Below are positions 50,582 to 61,947 of a stretch of 64,000 nucleotides of DNA, in pieces (the first letter of the stretch is position 1; every line of letters begins with the position of its first letter). A program made the position numbers and the translations under genes. Source of the stretch: Entrophospora sp. SA101. Taxonomy: Eukaryota; Glomeromycota; Glomeromycetes; Entrophosporales; Entrophosporaceae. The notes beneath the pieces are model-generated. The model was given only the letters and a program-made list of their open reading frames with translations, had not been told where the DNA came from and searched no databases. The stretch lies in NCBI GenBank assembly GCA_958430865.1, contig CAUDNR010004074.1, positions 1-64,000 on the forward strand, given 5' to 3'.

Positions 50582-51614
50582 TATTTTTTTAAAATGGTGA
50601 GAGAATAAGTGAAGGTGATTATTTTTATTAGTTCAAATTTCAAGATTTTATTTGAGTAAAGATCTTCATTTTGCTATTGCTTAAAAATTGAAATAATGAG
50701 AAGGATTTTGAAGAGAATGAAATTACACATTTTATCCATTTTAACAAGAATAAATAAAACATTACCCTCTAATCTAAAACTAGTACTAGTATGGTCTAGT
50801 TTACATACTGCAAAGCAGGGATGCTGGCGTAAAATCCCAATTTAGTTAACATACAAAGTGTCTCATCTAGGTTTACGCATCAGCCTTGGAAAACAGAAAT
50901 GGTGAGTAGTGGAATTTATAGATGAAATAGTAGATAATGAATGCACTTAAAATGTATCTATACAATATGATGCAATCAATCTTTCTAAAAACTCCCCATT
51001 CTTTGCTATAAGCTGAACTCGCCATTAATTTTATAATAATTGCACTCGATATTAAAACTAAATGTTAACACCAAAACCATGTTGTCATTACAGATATTTC
51101 ATGTGATAATAAAGAATTTATAGTTATATTGTATCTTATGGATTACAACAACAACAAAATATGGATCCAAAAAATTTCCTCTTAAAAGAAGTTTTTGGTC
51201 AGATTTACATGAATTCCGTAACAACAACACAACGAACATTCAATAATGGATCAGGATGTATGCGATAGGTAAAAGGATATTATGTTAGAATCCGATTGGT
51301 AAATAATGAAGAAGTTCATCATCATTACTATTGATGATGATATGAAGCGCTTGTGATGACCCAGGAAACAAGATAAGCCCATATTGAAAATAATACTAAT
51401 TTGTAAATTATTTTCAGTGTTATTTCCATAATAATAAAGTCTATTCTGTTACCTGCGGAGGGAAAATTCTAGAAATAAATACTAATTAATATGTCAAAGC
51501 CAAAAAACCGTCATCTGACTAGGGACCCTAACCATAATCTTAACCCCCTCCCTATTACTACTATTACTACTATTACTATTATATACTATTACTATTACTA
51601 CTATTACTTACTAT

Positions 51615-52260
51615 TCGAATATATTTTGGATATTCGTAATTGTTTCAGATATTCGTAAACTTGTAATCATTTAAAATACTTCTGTCTATTTCGAATATTC
51701 ACAACTATTTCAAATACTTGTTGTATTAATTTCAAATACTTCGAATACTTCAAACTTCATAATTTTAATAAATTTTGTAAATGCTTAACAAATTACAGCA
51801 TACCTACTAAATTATATTTATTATAAAAGAAAAAACCAACATTCCATTTGGGTTTGAGGAGACACTTTTACTTGAACTTGGCATGTTCTTACACTTCCAT
51901 CGTCACTAAGTGAAGTCTCACGTGGCTACCTTTCTTATCACGATTTCTTTGACTGGTGGTTGATGAATTATTCGGTGGTAATGGCAGAATAGATGAAAAG
52001 GTTTTCGAATGGGTTGTTAGATATCCTTCATAAACATGAATTGGCATATCTTCTAATATTAAATCAGTTAAACCACTCATACTTGAAAATTAAGTAATTA
52101 GAAATTATTTTAATATTTGTAATTATGTTTGAAATGATTATGAATATCCAAAATAATTATGAAATACGAATATCCAAAATAATTGCGAATATCCAAATAT
52201 TCGAAATATTCGAAATAAATTATATATTAATATTAATATATTCAAATATTCTTGAATAAA
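51615..52260. repeat. Inverted pair of degenerate gatattcg repeats
   Basis: The left block (51615-51770) repeats variants of ttggatattcgtaatt. The right block (52130-52260) carries the complement, aattgcgaatatccaa, at least three times. The two blocks face each other across about 360 bp, as long terminal inverted repeats would. Copies are too diverged to define exact ends. Confidence 0.45.
51889..52080 (-). CDS. Unrecognised 63-aa ORF inside an inverted repeat
   Basis: An ATG-initiated frame with balanced amino acid composition (MSGLTDLILEDMPIHVYEG, then KGSHVRLHLVTMEV). It reads more like real protein than the neighbouring AT-rich ORFs. No family was recognised. It may be an exon or relic of a longer gene, or cargo of the inverted-repeat structure around it. 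Confidence 0.25.
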   Translation of the reverse strand: MSGLTDLILEDMPIHVYEGYLTTHSKTFSSILPLPPNNSSTTSQRNRDKKGSHVRLHLVTMEV

Positions 52261-52631
52261 TTGATTTTCGAAAAATTTGATTATGACAAGATATATTAAA
52301 ATATTAGGCAAACAAAATAAATGCAACACATATGCTGTTTGCATTGGGTGCTATGAAAGCTTAGACGCAAAAGAACTCACAAACATACTTTTACAAACAA
52401 AAAGCTACAAGTTAGAAATCATTTTAAAAATCGCGTTCTTCCAATACAAATAGCAATAGTGTTGCTTCGTCTGCAAAATTCTGATGTGTAAATATTATGC
52501 ATACTCAATATTGATAACATTGAAAGATTTTAATAAACATTCTTGATCTAATAATTACTATTATTATGTTGTATCAATAGCGACTTCACTATTAATAGCT
52601 GATATTTGTTGCGTATTTTATTATTATTCAA

Positions 52632-54403
52632 TCAATTTATTTTTTTTAATTTATTACCTTCCCCAGGAAATTTCAAAACCGGCTGTATAAAAAAATAATT
52701 AATTAATTATTCCGCAATTTCTCATAATTATTGAACAATTCAACTTATGTTTTACAACTTATAATTTTACAAAACAACATACTTCTTCCGTTATTTTATC
52801 CTTTGGTGATTTAAAAGGAACAACTTTATATCCAAAAAATAATTTTCCAAATGGCATTCTCAAAGGTGCCGGCGCATTATCTGATTCATTTTGTTGTACG
52901 TTACTCACCTTCTCAACACTGATAATAATTGTTAGTGGCAATCAATATATCAATATATAAATTATCTTGTTATAATAATAATCAAATAAACACAAACCTT
53001 TTGGAACTAGATGCGACGGCTGATGGTGATGATGATGATGACGATGATGATGATGGAAATGCGGAAGAAGAGGAAGAGGAGGCTTTAACGGTTCCTTTTA
53101 GATTTTGTCCACTGCCTTGAAATGCAGAAAATCCTCTTGATTCATCTTGTGATTGTTCTATCTTCAATTTATCCACCTTTAATTATTTAAACAAATATTT
53201 AAACCATTATTTTATTCTTTTTTTTAATACAGAAGCAAAAAATATATTTGTACCATAGTAGAATTTTTTTGTTGAGATTCTTTCTTTTCTTTATATCCTG
53301 GTGGTGGTGCAAAATCAACCTGTAATATTAATTAATTGATTGGTTAAATGACATATATATATAGACATGTATACACGTAATATTCATACGCACATGTATT
53401 ATATGTACATGCATATAGATTTAGTTTACCTCCAAATCAGTTTCCAAAATTGATATTCCATTGGCTTTACCATCTTCAGATTTAACTTCCAAAACTTTAA
53501 TTTTATAAGTTTTTTTATTATAATATATTTGAATATAATCTTCTTGAGTTAATGTTGAAAAATTTCTAAATGCATTTTCCAATCTAAAAAAATATTATCA
53601 TAATTAATTTCTTTCGTTTCTCTCTTCGAAAAAAATTGAATTTTCCTTCTTGAAAAAAAATAGTAGGATAGTTACACGGCCTTTTGGTCAGTTATATCCA
53701 AAAAATTTTCAGTTTGTGGTTGAATTTTAACAAATTTTCCTAATGGTAATGTAGCATTCTTAATATCAACCAAATCTCCCGTTTCCAATGAAAGTGTTTC
53801 CATCAGCTATCAGAAATATAAATATATACATATAAACAGGTGTAAAACGTAATCATTCTTAATTGCTGAAATTAAAACTAATTTTTACCCATTGAGGTAA
53901 ATACACATGCCCTTCTGGTGCAATAAATTCGAGTACTCCTGCATGTGAATGTTTATTGATTTTTTTATTGTGAAGTCTAAATAACATCGGATAAACTATA
54001 TGTAAACTTGCTATATTTTTTTTTTTTGCCAGTACCAATAAAAAAGTTTCAGAATTTAAAAATTAATAATAATAACAATAGCAATATTATTTAGTTTACT
54101 TACACAATTTTGCTAACGCTGAAGGTGGTAAAATAACTATTGATTCATAATAATATTTAACAAAATTTACATTAATTAAACAAATTAATTAATCCAACCA
54201 AAGAAGTAGTAAAAACAAACTTACTTTTGCCACCATAGTATACATTTAATCTTTTATCATCTACAGGATAACAACGATATGTATCTTGAAAATCATGTAT
54301 ACCACTATACTATAAAAAAGTAAAAGTTATTAAAATGATTACTATGATTACTTTGGTTGAAATGACAGACTATTTAAAAAAAATATACCATCATATCTGT
54401 CAT
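52632..54403 (-). CDS. UFD1: Ubiquitin fusion degradation protein 1 (UFD1)
   Basis: Cofactor that, with Npl4, recruits the Cdc48/p97 segregase to ubiquitinated substrates in ER-associated and nuclear degradation. Ten small exons give 318 residues: 54403-54389, 54309-54225, 54136-54104, 53995-53889, 53806-53676, 53583-53430, 53319-53254, 53176-52998, 52918-52783 and 52682-52632. YRCYPV, GGKIILPPSAL, YPMLFRL, GVLEFIAPEGHVYLPQW, QPQTENFLDIT and KAVLENAFRNFSTLT follow the family in order. DFAPPPGYKE ends the UFD1 fold. A Ser-rich linker with a long Ser homopolymer is followed by a C-terminal block (MPFGKLFFGYKVVPF) and a final FPGEGNKL. The first exon holds only five codons and is inferred from frame and splice sites. 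It is divergent from the SUN-domain gene. Confidence 0.95.
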
Positions 54404-54749
54404 TTGTTAAGATTTTTAAAAAATATATATAGTATAATTTTTTAAAAAAATGATGTTACACGATTACGAATTTTTATGACCTCATTTGCGTAAAGATCAT
54501 CAAGGGAAATTTCAGCAGATAGAAAAAAGTGAGTGGGCATGCATGACTTTAAATTAATAGTAATATTAGTAATATTAACTTTTGATTGTGCTACGACACA
54601 TAAAAAAAAATTTTTTTTTTGATAGATTGAAGGGAAAAATCAATTATTTTAATTATTTCACAACTTACACACGCACACAAATATTTGTATTGTCACTTCA
54701 AAATTAATTATTTTCAAAACAAAAAATATTTAAAATAAAATAGAAACAA
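54404..54749. promoter_or_regulatory. Divergent promoter region of UFD1 and SUN gene
   Basis: 346-bp AT-rich region shared by two head-to-head genes. No specific element could be assigned and no open frame is present. Confidence 0.35.
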
Positions 54750-56565
54750 ATGTCACCAATTACTCGTAGTCAAACAAGTCTAAGACGTTGGTTATATCCT
54801 GTTTTCCCAACATCGGCCCAAATTGAAGATGCTTTTCAAAGTTCTGTAGTGCGTATACAAGGGGATGCACGAAAACTGCTTGGTGTAAATTTATCTGTAC
54901 TAGAAATTCGTCAAAATCTTTACAACAGTAATTTACAAGAATATTGGTTGGTTAATAATTTCGAAGCTTTACAAGATGTTATGTATTATATAATGAAAAG
55001 AAAATTATTCAAAAAATATAAAGACCAATTAATTGCTGCTGGAGTAGAAGTTGCAAAAATAATGGATTCGATGCAATTATCAATTATGACAATTATTGAT
55101 GATAGCAATAAAAATCCAAATAATTCATTGCATTATCGTTTTGTTGACTCTCAAATTATAATTCATAATGACGATGATAGCAATAGTAATATAGCAAATG
55201 AAAATTTTAATAATAATGTCGACGGTATTTGTGGTGGTGTTGGTAGTAGTATAAATAGCTCTATTAACAGTAGTGATGAGTATACCGACAATGACGATGA
55301 TAATAATAGTGATGAGGATATTAATACCGATGACGGTATTAATAGTGACGGTCAAGATTTTGGTGATATTGATGGTACTAGAGGAAAGCAAGAGTCATTA
55401 ATTATAATAATTCTTGGAGATATTCAATACCATTTCGAAAATATTATTAGCAGATTAGGTTTTCCTAATTGTTTGTATAATTTAAAAAACTTGGGAATGG
55501 GAAAGCATCTTTTAATTATGGCATTATTGTTAATAATGACGTATAATTTTGGGTTTAAAGATGTTGTTAATGACCAGCGGCTGACTAATCAACATCACAA
55601 ATTAAATTCTGTTCAACTACGTGGCAAAGTAAAAGAACAAGTTTTAAGATATGTCGAAGAAGAAATTTCAAAAAGATCACCAGATTTGATTAATCATGGC
55701 AATATTAATAAAGGTAAAGCAAGACCTAATGATTTCATTGGCTTAGTCAGGATGCAAATATCAGAGGTAATTAATTAATAAATGGATAAATAATTAATTG
55801 TTTAATATTTAATAACTAATTAATAATATTATTAATTAGCTATTGGAAGATCAATTAACAAAAATTATACATGGATCAAGTACTGACTATGCTTTGTATA
55901 CAAGTGGTGCACAAATAATAAATAAATTGACATCAAGAGTTTACGAAGAATGGCCAACAAAAATGCATCAAAGAATATGGGGTTACTTCACACATCGTAA
56001 TCTTGTAAAAAGTCGTGAGCCTGATGTGGTCATCAAACCAAACATTAATGTTGGTGAGTGTTGGTGTTTTAACGGAACAAAAGGTCAAATTGCCATAGAG
56101 CTGTCAAGAAATATCATTTTCACACATGTGGCATTACATCACATTGGCAAAAATGTATCGATTGATCCAATTAGCTCTGCCCCAAAAAATTTCGAATTAT
56201 GGGGATTGCCTTCTGATGATGATGACGATGATATTGGTACTGGTGTTGGTAATAATTATGATGAAATAGACAATAAAGAACTTTTTAGTGATAATGATTC
56301 AAAGACAAAAACTACTGCAACTGACAAAAAATTTAAATTATTCAACAAAAAAGTTTTAAAAAATAAAGATTTCAACATTTTTTTGGGTCAATATCAATAT
56401 GACTTAACGGGAAAACCTTTACAATTATTCCATTTACCAGAATCAATTGCAAGAACCAACAATAAACGTATTCAAGCAATAATCATGAAAATTTTAAACA
56501 ATCACGAGAATCCAAAATTTACTTGTTTATATCGGCTTCAAGTACACGGATTATTTCCACAATAA
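54750..56565 (+). CDS. SUN-domain protein (Sad1/UNC-84)
   Basis: SUN proteins sit in the inner nuclear membrane and bind KASH proteins to form the bridge between nucleus and cytoskeleton. Some fungal SUN-like proteins act in the ER instead. Exons 54750-55766 and 55840-56565 give 580 residues. The N-terminal half is polar and includes a strongly acidic Asp/Asn/Ser stretch (about 150-215). A single hydrophobic segment (HLLIMALLLIMTYNFGF, about 253-269) could cross the membrane. A charged, probably coiled segment comes next. The SUN domain runs from about 355: DYALYTSGAQII, then INVGECWCFNG, KGQIAIELS, FTHVALHHIG and PKNFELWGL. Its end, FLGQYQYDLTGKPLQLFHLP, is typical. An Asp-rich and Lys-rich loop interrupts the second half of the domain. 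The fold is clear; the class (nuclear or ER) is not. Confidence 0.9.
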
Positions 56566-57585
56566 CACAATTTAGCTATGTAAAATTATTAGCGACTTAG
56601 CAACGGCGTGGAAGACCTGTTTCTTTGATACATGTGTATATTATTTTTGTATTTATAGAATTGGTTATTTTTGTATTTATAGGATTAATTTGATAAAAAA
56701 ATATACTTCTAGAATTTTAGAGTTTTTATTTATTTAATTATTTTATTTTTTCTGTAAATATAATTTATTAGATCTTTAAATTATTTGTTTATTAAAAAAA
56801 AAACAGTTAATAAAATGTAGACCTCTTCAAGATTTATTGGGAAAGTTACAGTAATAAAAAAAAATTGATCAAATAGATAACATTGATTTATAAATTATTG
56901 TGAGATTACTAACAATATCTTCTATGCTACTCCGGACATATGAAAATTATCCCTGTACAGCCAATTAACATAACTGGCATAATTTTGAGCATTCAAGGGG
57001 ATGAGAATATGAAGATTAGGGAGAGCAAGAGATATGATAGTTGTTACATTTGGTGACGGTTGATGACGACGATGATGGTAATGATTGTGAAGAGGAAGAT
57101 GATTGAGGTTGTGGTGGTGGTTGTGGTAATGATGTAAGTGTCATCTAGTAACGCTAATTGCTAAGCTACAATTTTGTACGATTTTTCCAAATTTCAACTT
57201 TTTTTTGTCTTTATAATAATAATATTACTTTATCACAATTTCTATAACTGCTATTAAATGCATTGAACAATATCCACCTACAATAATAATACTAATAATG
57301 ACAACAATAATAATATTTATTAATATCTTTCATGCACAACGTATATATCTAGATTTCACATCTTTTTTCTTTGGAAATGTGGAGACTAAAGCTCCGAACA
57401 AATCGAAATGAGTGGAATTTTAAAGTGGTTCGGTTCGGTTCGATTTGTGACTCGATTCGATTTGATTCGAATCAAACTAGATTCGTAAATTTCTTTTAAT
57501 GTCATATTAATAGGGCTTTTATTCGAATAATACAAAACTCTACATATTAACATAATAATAAATATATGATGTCTCTTTCAACAGG

Positions 57586-57666
57586 CACAGTGCAATGTGT
57601 TCAATAAGTGGGAACCATTTCACAGTTGTAGATGGAAAAGCCAAATGCAATTATTGCACTGAGTAA
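57586..57666 (+). pseudogene. BED-type zinc finger fragment, transposase relic
   Basis: One frame reads NHFTVVDGKAKCNYCTE before a stop. This matches the core of BED fingers (x-HF-x-x-x-x-x-GKAKCxYC), which are common at the N-terminus of hAT transposases. No downstream transposase domain was recognised, so this is a short remnant. Confidence 0.45.
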
Positions 57667-58047
57667 ATATTTTTTGACTTACAAAACCATGGTATAAATC
57701 TGAATTAGATTTGGACCAAATCATTTATGAAGTTTATTGGACGATTGTGGAAATTATCCATATAATATATTAACCAACGGATCAAGGATTTGCTGTGAAA
57801 GAATACAGTCTAGATTTTGGAGCTGTAGGTAAAGTTGCTAAAGAATATGAAAAGAATGTGAACTTTCTTGGTGATTTATTTTTTGTTGGTTAAATCTTTA
57901 GTATAATAAAAAAGTTTAAATTCAAAATTATAGTTGACAATGTCATCTGATCATAAATTCCTATTCAAAATCTTTGCTTAAAATACCACTCTTAAGCATG
58001 TAAATTTTGAAGCTTAAACATTTTATTTAAATTTAATTTGGTGCAGG

Positions 58048-58181
58048 CAGGACATCTATAAACAACAATGGACGGTTCAAAATTTTTTTGACATAAAAAT
58101 TGTGCAAAACTAAAATTTTTTTATAATAGAAGTGTATTAATATTTTTTACCCTGGTCGGAATTTTGAATTAAGATGTCCTG
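58048..58181. mobile_element. Short inverted-repeat (MITE-like) element, 134 bp
   Basis: Ends are caggacatct and its exact complement agatgtcctg. Similarity decays inward (ttcaaaattt against aaaattccga), so only the outer 10 bp is a strict inverted repeat. No coding potential. Without other copies the element status is tentative. Confidence 0.35.
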
Positions 58182-58332
58182 TACCGTATAAACGGTTTTC
58201 TAACATGTTGAAAGGTTGGTGTATAAGTTAATTTAGATATTTGATATTTTGACAAAGGCGGAAACATTTTTAGATAAAAAAGATGTGCGAATTGATTATC
58301 TTTATATGTGTGTGTGTGACTTATATTGAAAA

Positions 58333-59202
58333 ATGTTTTTAAGAAATATCATTTCTCAAGAACTTAAATCGTCAATAAATTATTCACAATTTATTTTTAA
58401 GCAAACTTTTTCAATTTCTTCACAATCTAATAACAATAACAACAATGATAATAACAACAGTGATAACAAGAACGATGATAATGATTACAATTTTGATGTT
58501 TTAAAGCGTTTAAATGAAGATGCAAAAAATTATATTAAACCAGATCCAGTACCGATATTTGATGAAATGATAAATTTTTTTGACGAAGCACCTTCTAAAG
58601 AATTATTAAAAAAAAATGATAATAAAATGATGACTTCTAAAGGTAGATCAACTAAGAAGAAATTAGATGATGATGTTTCTTCATCTCCTTCAAATCTAAT
58701 TGAGCAACATTATGAAGATGATAAGAATGGATTCTCATTGATAGACAAATTAATAACAGATAAAGATAAAAAATTACAAAGTTTAAATAAAGAAACTCAA
58801 ACTGGAGTAGTAAGAATTATATCAGACATTTTTTCTACTGCTGATCAAGTTACTTATAATTTTCATATACATTCAGGTTATAACAACACCATCATCACAT
58901 TAGCAAATTCTCGTGGTGATTCATTAATTACAAAATCAAGTGGAATTGTAGGCTTTAAAAAAGCTCAACGTGGTGGCTATGAAGCAGCTCATCAAACTGC
59001 TTCAGCTGTCATCAATGCAATCAAAGAAAAAAAAATTAAAGTTAGAAATGCAGAAATATTTCTTAAAGGCTTTGGTGCCGGTAGAGAAGCTGCATTCAAA
59101 GCTATTGCCTCAGCTGAAAATGAATGGAGTATTAAAAGAGTAACTGATTCAACTCCAACTCCATTCAATGGTTGTCGCCCCAAAAAAACAAGAAGATTAT
59201 AA
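58333..59202 (+). CDS. Mitochondrial ribosomal protein uS11m
   Basis: Small-subunit ribosomal protein S11 of the mitochondrial ribosome. Single exon, 289 residues. The first ~25 residues (MFLRNIISQELKSS) form an amphipathic, basic, acid-free start typical of a mitochondrial targeting sequence. An Asn/Asp-rich low-complexity linker follows, and the conserved S11 domain lies at about 170-289. Blocks include SGYNNTIITLANSRGD, KSSGIVGFKKAQRGGYEAA, FLKGFGAGREAA and the terminal TPTPFNGCRPKKTRRL, which matches the bacterial S11 end (P-H-N-G-C-R-P-x-K-x-R-R-V). The N-terminal extension is longer than in bacterial S11, as is normal for mitochondrial forms. Confidence 0.94.
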   Translation: MFLRNIISQELKSSINYSQFIFKQTFSISSQSNNNNNNDNNNSDNKNDDNDYNFDVLKRLNEDAKNYIKPDPVPIFDEMINFFDEAPSKELLKKNDNKMMTSKGRSTKKKLDDDVSSSPSNLIEQHYEDDKNGFSLIDKLITDKDKKLQSLNKETQTGVVRIISDIFSTADQVTYNFHIHSGYNNTIITLANSRGDSLITKSSGIVGFKKAQRGGYEAAHQTASAVINAIKEKKIKVRNAEIFLKGFGAGREAAFKAIASAENEWSIKRVTDSTPTPFNGCRPKKTRRL

Positions 59203-59812
59203 TATTGGTTCTTGGGAGAATAATAAATAATGATTTATAGAATAAATTAATGATGTAAAATATATTTATTTTAAATAAATAAATATTTTTATTTTCAAGA
59301 ACATTACAATCTTTCCTATAAATAGGAATAATGTAGATAAGGAATCCTGATGATTATTATAATGATAATTTACTACTAACATATCAAATTTGAATGTTAT
59401 ATCAGCTTACATTTACCAAAAATTATAGAATATAAAATTACTCAAAGATTTAACAAAAAATGGTTATTACAGTTATTATTATAATAATAATAATATGATG
59501 ATGATGATTTTGTATGAAATGTTGGAAGATACATTATTATTATGAAAACCAAAAGTTGTAATGTTGAAAGAAAAATAATAGCATCACATGGACAAGGACA
59601 ACAGCTAGAATAGATATATACTTATTTATTTTGTAAAAAAAAAAAAACATATTATCATTATGCTAAACAAGATTTTTCTATTTTTCCCTTTCCTTACTTA
59701 TTGTTATCCACTTTTAAGAAATCATATAAATATATATTATTATTCCCATCCTATACTTGCCTAATTCATGATTTAAAAAATTTTATTATTTTGATACAAT
59801 ATATTCTAAATC
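59203..59812. other. Convergent 3' spacer
   Basis: AT-rich spacer between uS11m (plus) and the disordered protein (minus), with TAA and GAT runs. No coding frame or other feature was seen. Confidence 0.6.
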
Positions 59813-60832
59813 CTAATTAGAAAATCTTAATCGTTTTGATGGTGATTTTAACATTATATCACATTCACCCTCATCTTCACATTTATTATCATTATAAATT
59901 TTATTAACAACACTACTCCTATTGATATTAACACTATGATTAATTTCACCTTCTTCTTCTTCTTCTTTGCCATTTCTATTATAAAAAGAATTGAAAAATC
60001 GATTATTATATTTTACTTCTCTTACTAAAGGATGTGATGATACTGTTGATGATAAGTGTTGTTGTTGCTGTTGTTTATATGAAGGAGGGGAAGAGGATGA
60101 TGATGAATTTCCATTAGCAGCCATTGGTGACTCATATATATTAACTGGACTAATTCCTCCCATATTTATAGGTGAGAAAGCTCCCAATGATGATGATCTG
60201 TCATTAATATCATGGTGATGATAAACTAGTAGTGTACTTTCTTGTGATTTATATAGTGAACTTGAAATTTTCTCCTTCTCCTCTTCTTGATAATTATTCT
60301 CATTATTATTATAATCATTGTCACTATTATAATTATAATTATCATCCATTGATTCATTATATCTTCTATGACTATAATTATTATTATTATTACCATAATC
60401 TGAATAATCAGAAAATTCACCAGTTTGACAATAATTACTACTACGATTACTATCATCACCACCACTGGTACTAGCTTCTACACAAAGAAGACATTGACAA
60501 CGAATGGGAAATGGTGATGTGGATGTTGTAGTTGAGTGATGGAAGTAGTAAGGAGAGTAGGATGAATTTGAGACGGGTGAGTAAGATGGTGAATTTGTAC
60601 CAGGTGGACTTATATGTTTAATCGACAGGAATAGTTGTGGGCTACTAATAATATATTCTGGCGTGTTGTTGATTTGCAATGCTTGTTGTTGTTGTCTTAG
60701 TTCATCAGAAGGTGGCGGAGAGTAGTTGTAGTTATAAATATTATTTAAAGTGTTTCTTGGAGTAGTTTCTTCTCGAGTGTTATCATTATTTATGTTAAAG
60801 TTGGCTGGTGAGGAGGATTTTGGAATTGACAT
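59813..60832 (-). CDS. Low-complexity disordered protein, function unknown
   Basis: Single-exon frame of 339 residues from an ATG at 60832. Composition is dominated by Ser, Asn, Tyr, Gln and Pro, with runs such as QQQQQ, SSSSSS, NNNNN and EEEEE, so most of the chain is probably disordered. A central CQCLLC and the C-terminal SPSKRLRFSN (basic, possible nuclear signal with SP sites) stand out. No domain was recognised. Such proteins in fungi are often transcriptional or RNA-associated regulators, but nothing here proves that. Coding status is supported by the long clean frame and by Ser/Pro blocks that are not explained by simple repeats alone. Confidence 0.6.
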   Translation of the reverse strand: MSIPKSSSPANFNINNDNTREETTPRNTLNNIYNYNYSPPPSDELRQQQQALQINNTPEYIISSPQLFLSIKHISPPGTNSPSYSPVSNSSYSPYYFHHSTTTSTSPFPIRCQCLLCVEASTSGGDDSNRSSNYCQTGEFSDYSDYGNNNNNYSHRRYNESMDDNYNYNSDNDYNNNENNYQEEEKEKISSSLYKSQESTLLVYHHHDINDRSSSLGAFSPINMGGISPVNIYESPMAANGNSSSSSSPPSYKQQQQQHLSSTVSSHPLVREVKYNNRFFNSFYNRNGKEEEEEGEINHSVNINRSSVVNKIYNDNKCEDEGECDIMLKSPSKRLRFSN

Positions 60833-61740
60833 GTCTAAATTATTATTATCTTTTCGTTAGCCCAGTCACCTTTAGGAAAAAAGTTTTTTTTATTTGTTTT
60901 TTATTATTTTTTAAGAATATGAATGGGGGAAAAATCCAAAGTTTAAGCTTTTTTATTTATACATGTGTTTTTTATATTACTACTTTTTACGTGTCAGAAT
61001 TTAAAATGAAATGTTATTGCGTTCTAAATGTTGATATGTCGATCATTCATAATAATTAATTCATGCATAGAATGTATATATATGTATGACAAGCTTACCG
61101 AACTTCTGATTTAAACATTATTTATTGTTAATTATCCGTGTTGATAAGGCATATCATGTGAAATCAAGAATCGGATCTAGTTCTTTCCACCATAAAAATC
61201 TAGAGTATGATGTAACTTAATTAAAGAAAACAAATTGCAGCGAAGAAGAAAGGATGTAATTATTGTAATCACAGTTAATTTTGAATGACTCGATAAGATC
61301 CCTCACCAGCTAAAAGTAAAATTAAAAAAAGCAATTTTTTTTCTTTTGATATTAATTCGTGATCCACGATAGAAATATACACCAATTTCAGTATTATATA
61401 CATAGTAATAGTATAGTAAGGTCGGTTATACTGACAAATTGTATGTAAAATTCATATTTATTAAAAAAGTGAGTCCGTTATTATCATCATCATCATCGTT
61501 ATAACTTTAAAATTTTCATTAATTTTAGTATTAATAGAAAGATTCGCATTATGTATATATATCCATGAATAATCATCAAAAAACCTATTATTGTTTTATT
61601 AATATGATTGTTTAAAGTATATATTTTGTAAAACTTTATAATTAATATGGATGGGTCTGTCTGTTTATTAATATATTAGTCACAGACTTTCAGGGGTCAA
61701 GCGTCGTTCATATTAATATGGACAAGTTGGTAATATTTTT
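60833..61740. other. Intergenic region
   Basis: AT-rich upstream region of the disordered-protein gene. The ORF at 60808-61059 (plus) is Phe/Tyr/Cys-rich and overlaps the gene start on the other strand, so it is not supported. No recognisable feature. Confidence 0.5.
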
Positions 61741-61947
61741 ATGTCCTTTTACGAAAGTTTTAATATTCAAGCAACACATGATATTTGGAATATGGGGTTG
61801 ATATTTTTTATTTTATATTAATATATATATATATATATATATAAGTGTGATCATTTTGAATTTCCTGGAGCTGTTCCTAGAATCTTTATTGGCTCTTTAA
61901 TATTGAGTGCAATAAGTTGGCCTATTTATTATACAGTGGATGGATGA
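61741..61947 (+). pseudogene. ALG12 mannosyltransferase N-terminal relic
   Basis: Two fragments in order match the start of ALG12, the ER alpha-1,6-mannosyltransferase of N-glycan assembly. The first reads ESFNIQATHDI (about 61753-61785; family K-V-E-E-S-F-N-x-Q-A-x-H-D). The second reads DHFEFPGAVPRIFIG, then SLILSAISWP (about 61852-61925; family x-D-H-x-x-F-P-G-V-V-P-R-T-F-I-G). They are separated by AT-repeat DNA that may be a former intron. A stop follows at 61945-61947 and no later ALG12 segments were found. The essential middle and C-terminal parts are missing. Confidence 0.7.

Larger units (their letters stand above)
50582..52631. other. Intergenic with inverted AT-rich repeat
   Basis: Upstream of the glycosyltransferase-like gene and downstream of UFD1. 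It contains an (ATTACT)n tract at about 51555-51612 and two facing blocks of degenerate gatattcg-type repeats (51615-51770 and 52130-52260) that enclose a small ORF. The remainder shows no coding sequence that I could support. Confidence 0.5.
56566..58332. other. Intergenic with BED-finger relic and MITE-like element
   Basis: AT-rich spacer. It contains GAT/GGT-rich low-complexity DNA at 57045-57135, a cggtt/gattcga-rich patch at 57425-57485, a BED-type zinc-finger relic at 57586-57666 and an inverted-repeat element at 58048-58181. A coding-like stretch at about 57780-57890 (plus) was not recognised. Confidence 0.5.

Noticed and set aside
54361..54400. UFD1 starting at a downstream in-frame Met instead of the five-codon exon
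   Set aside because: Exon 2 has no upstream Met in frame and the small first exon has correct phase and splice sites, though cDNA would settle it.
60226..60474. Ile/Met-rich and Tyr/His-rich ORFs on both strands
   Set aside because: Both overlap the Asn/Tyr repeats of the 59813-60832 gene in other frames.
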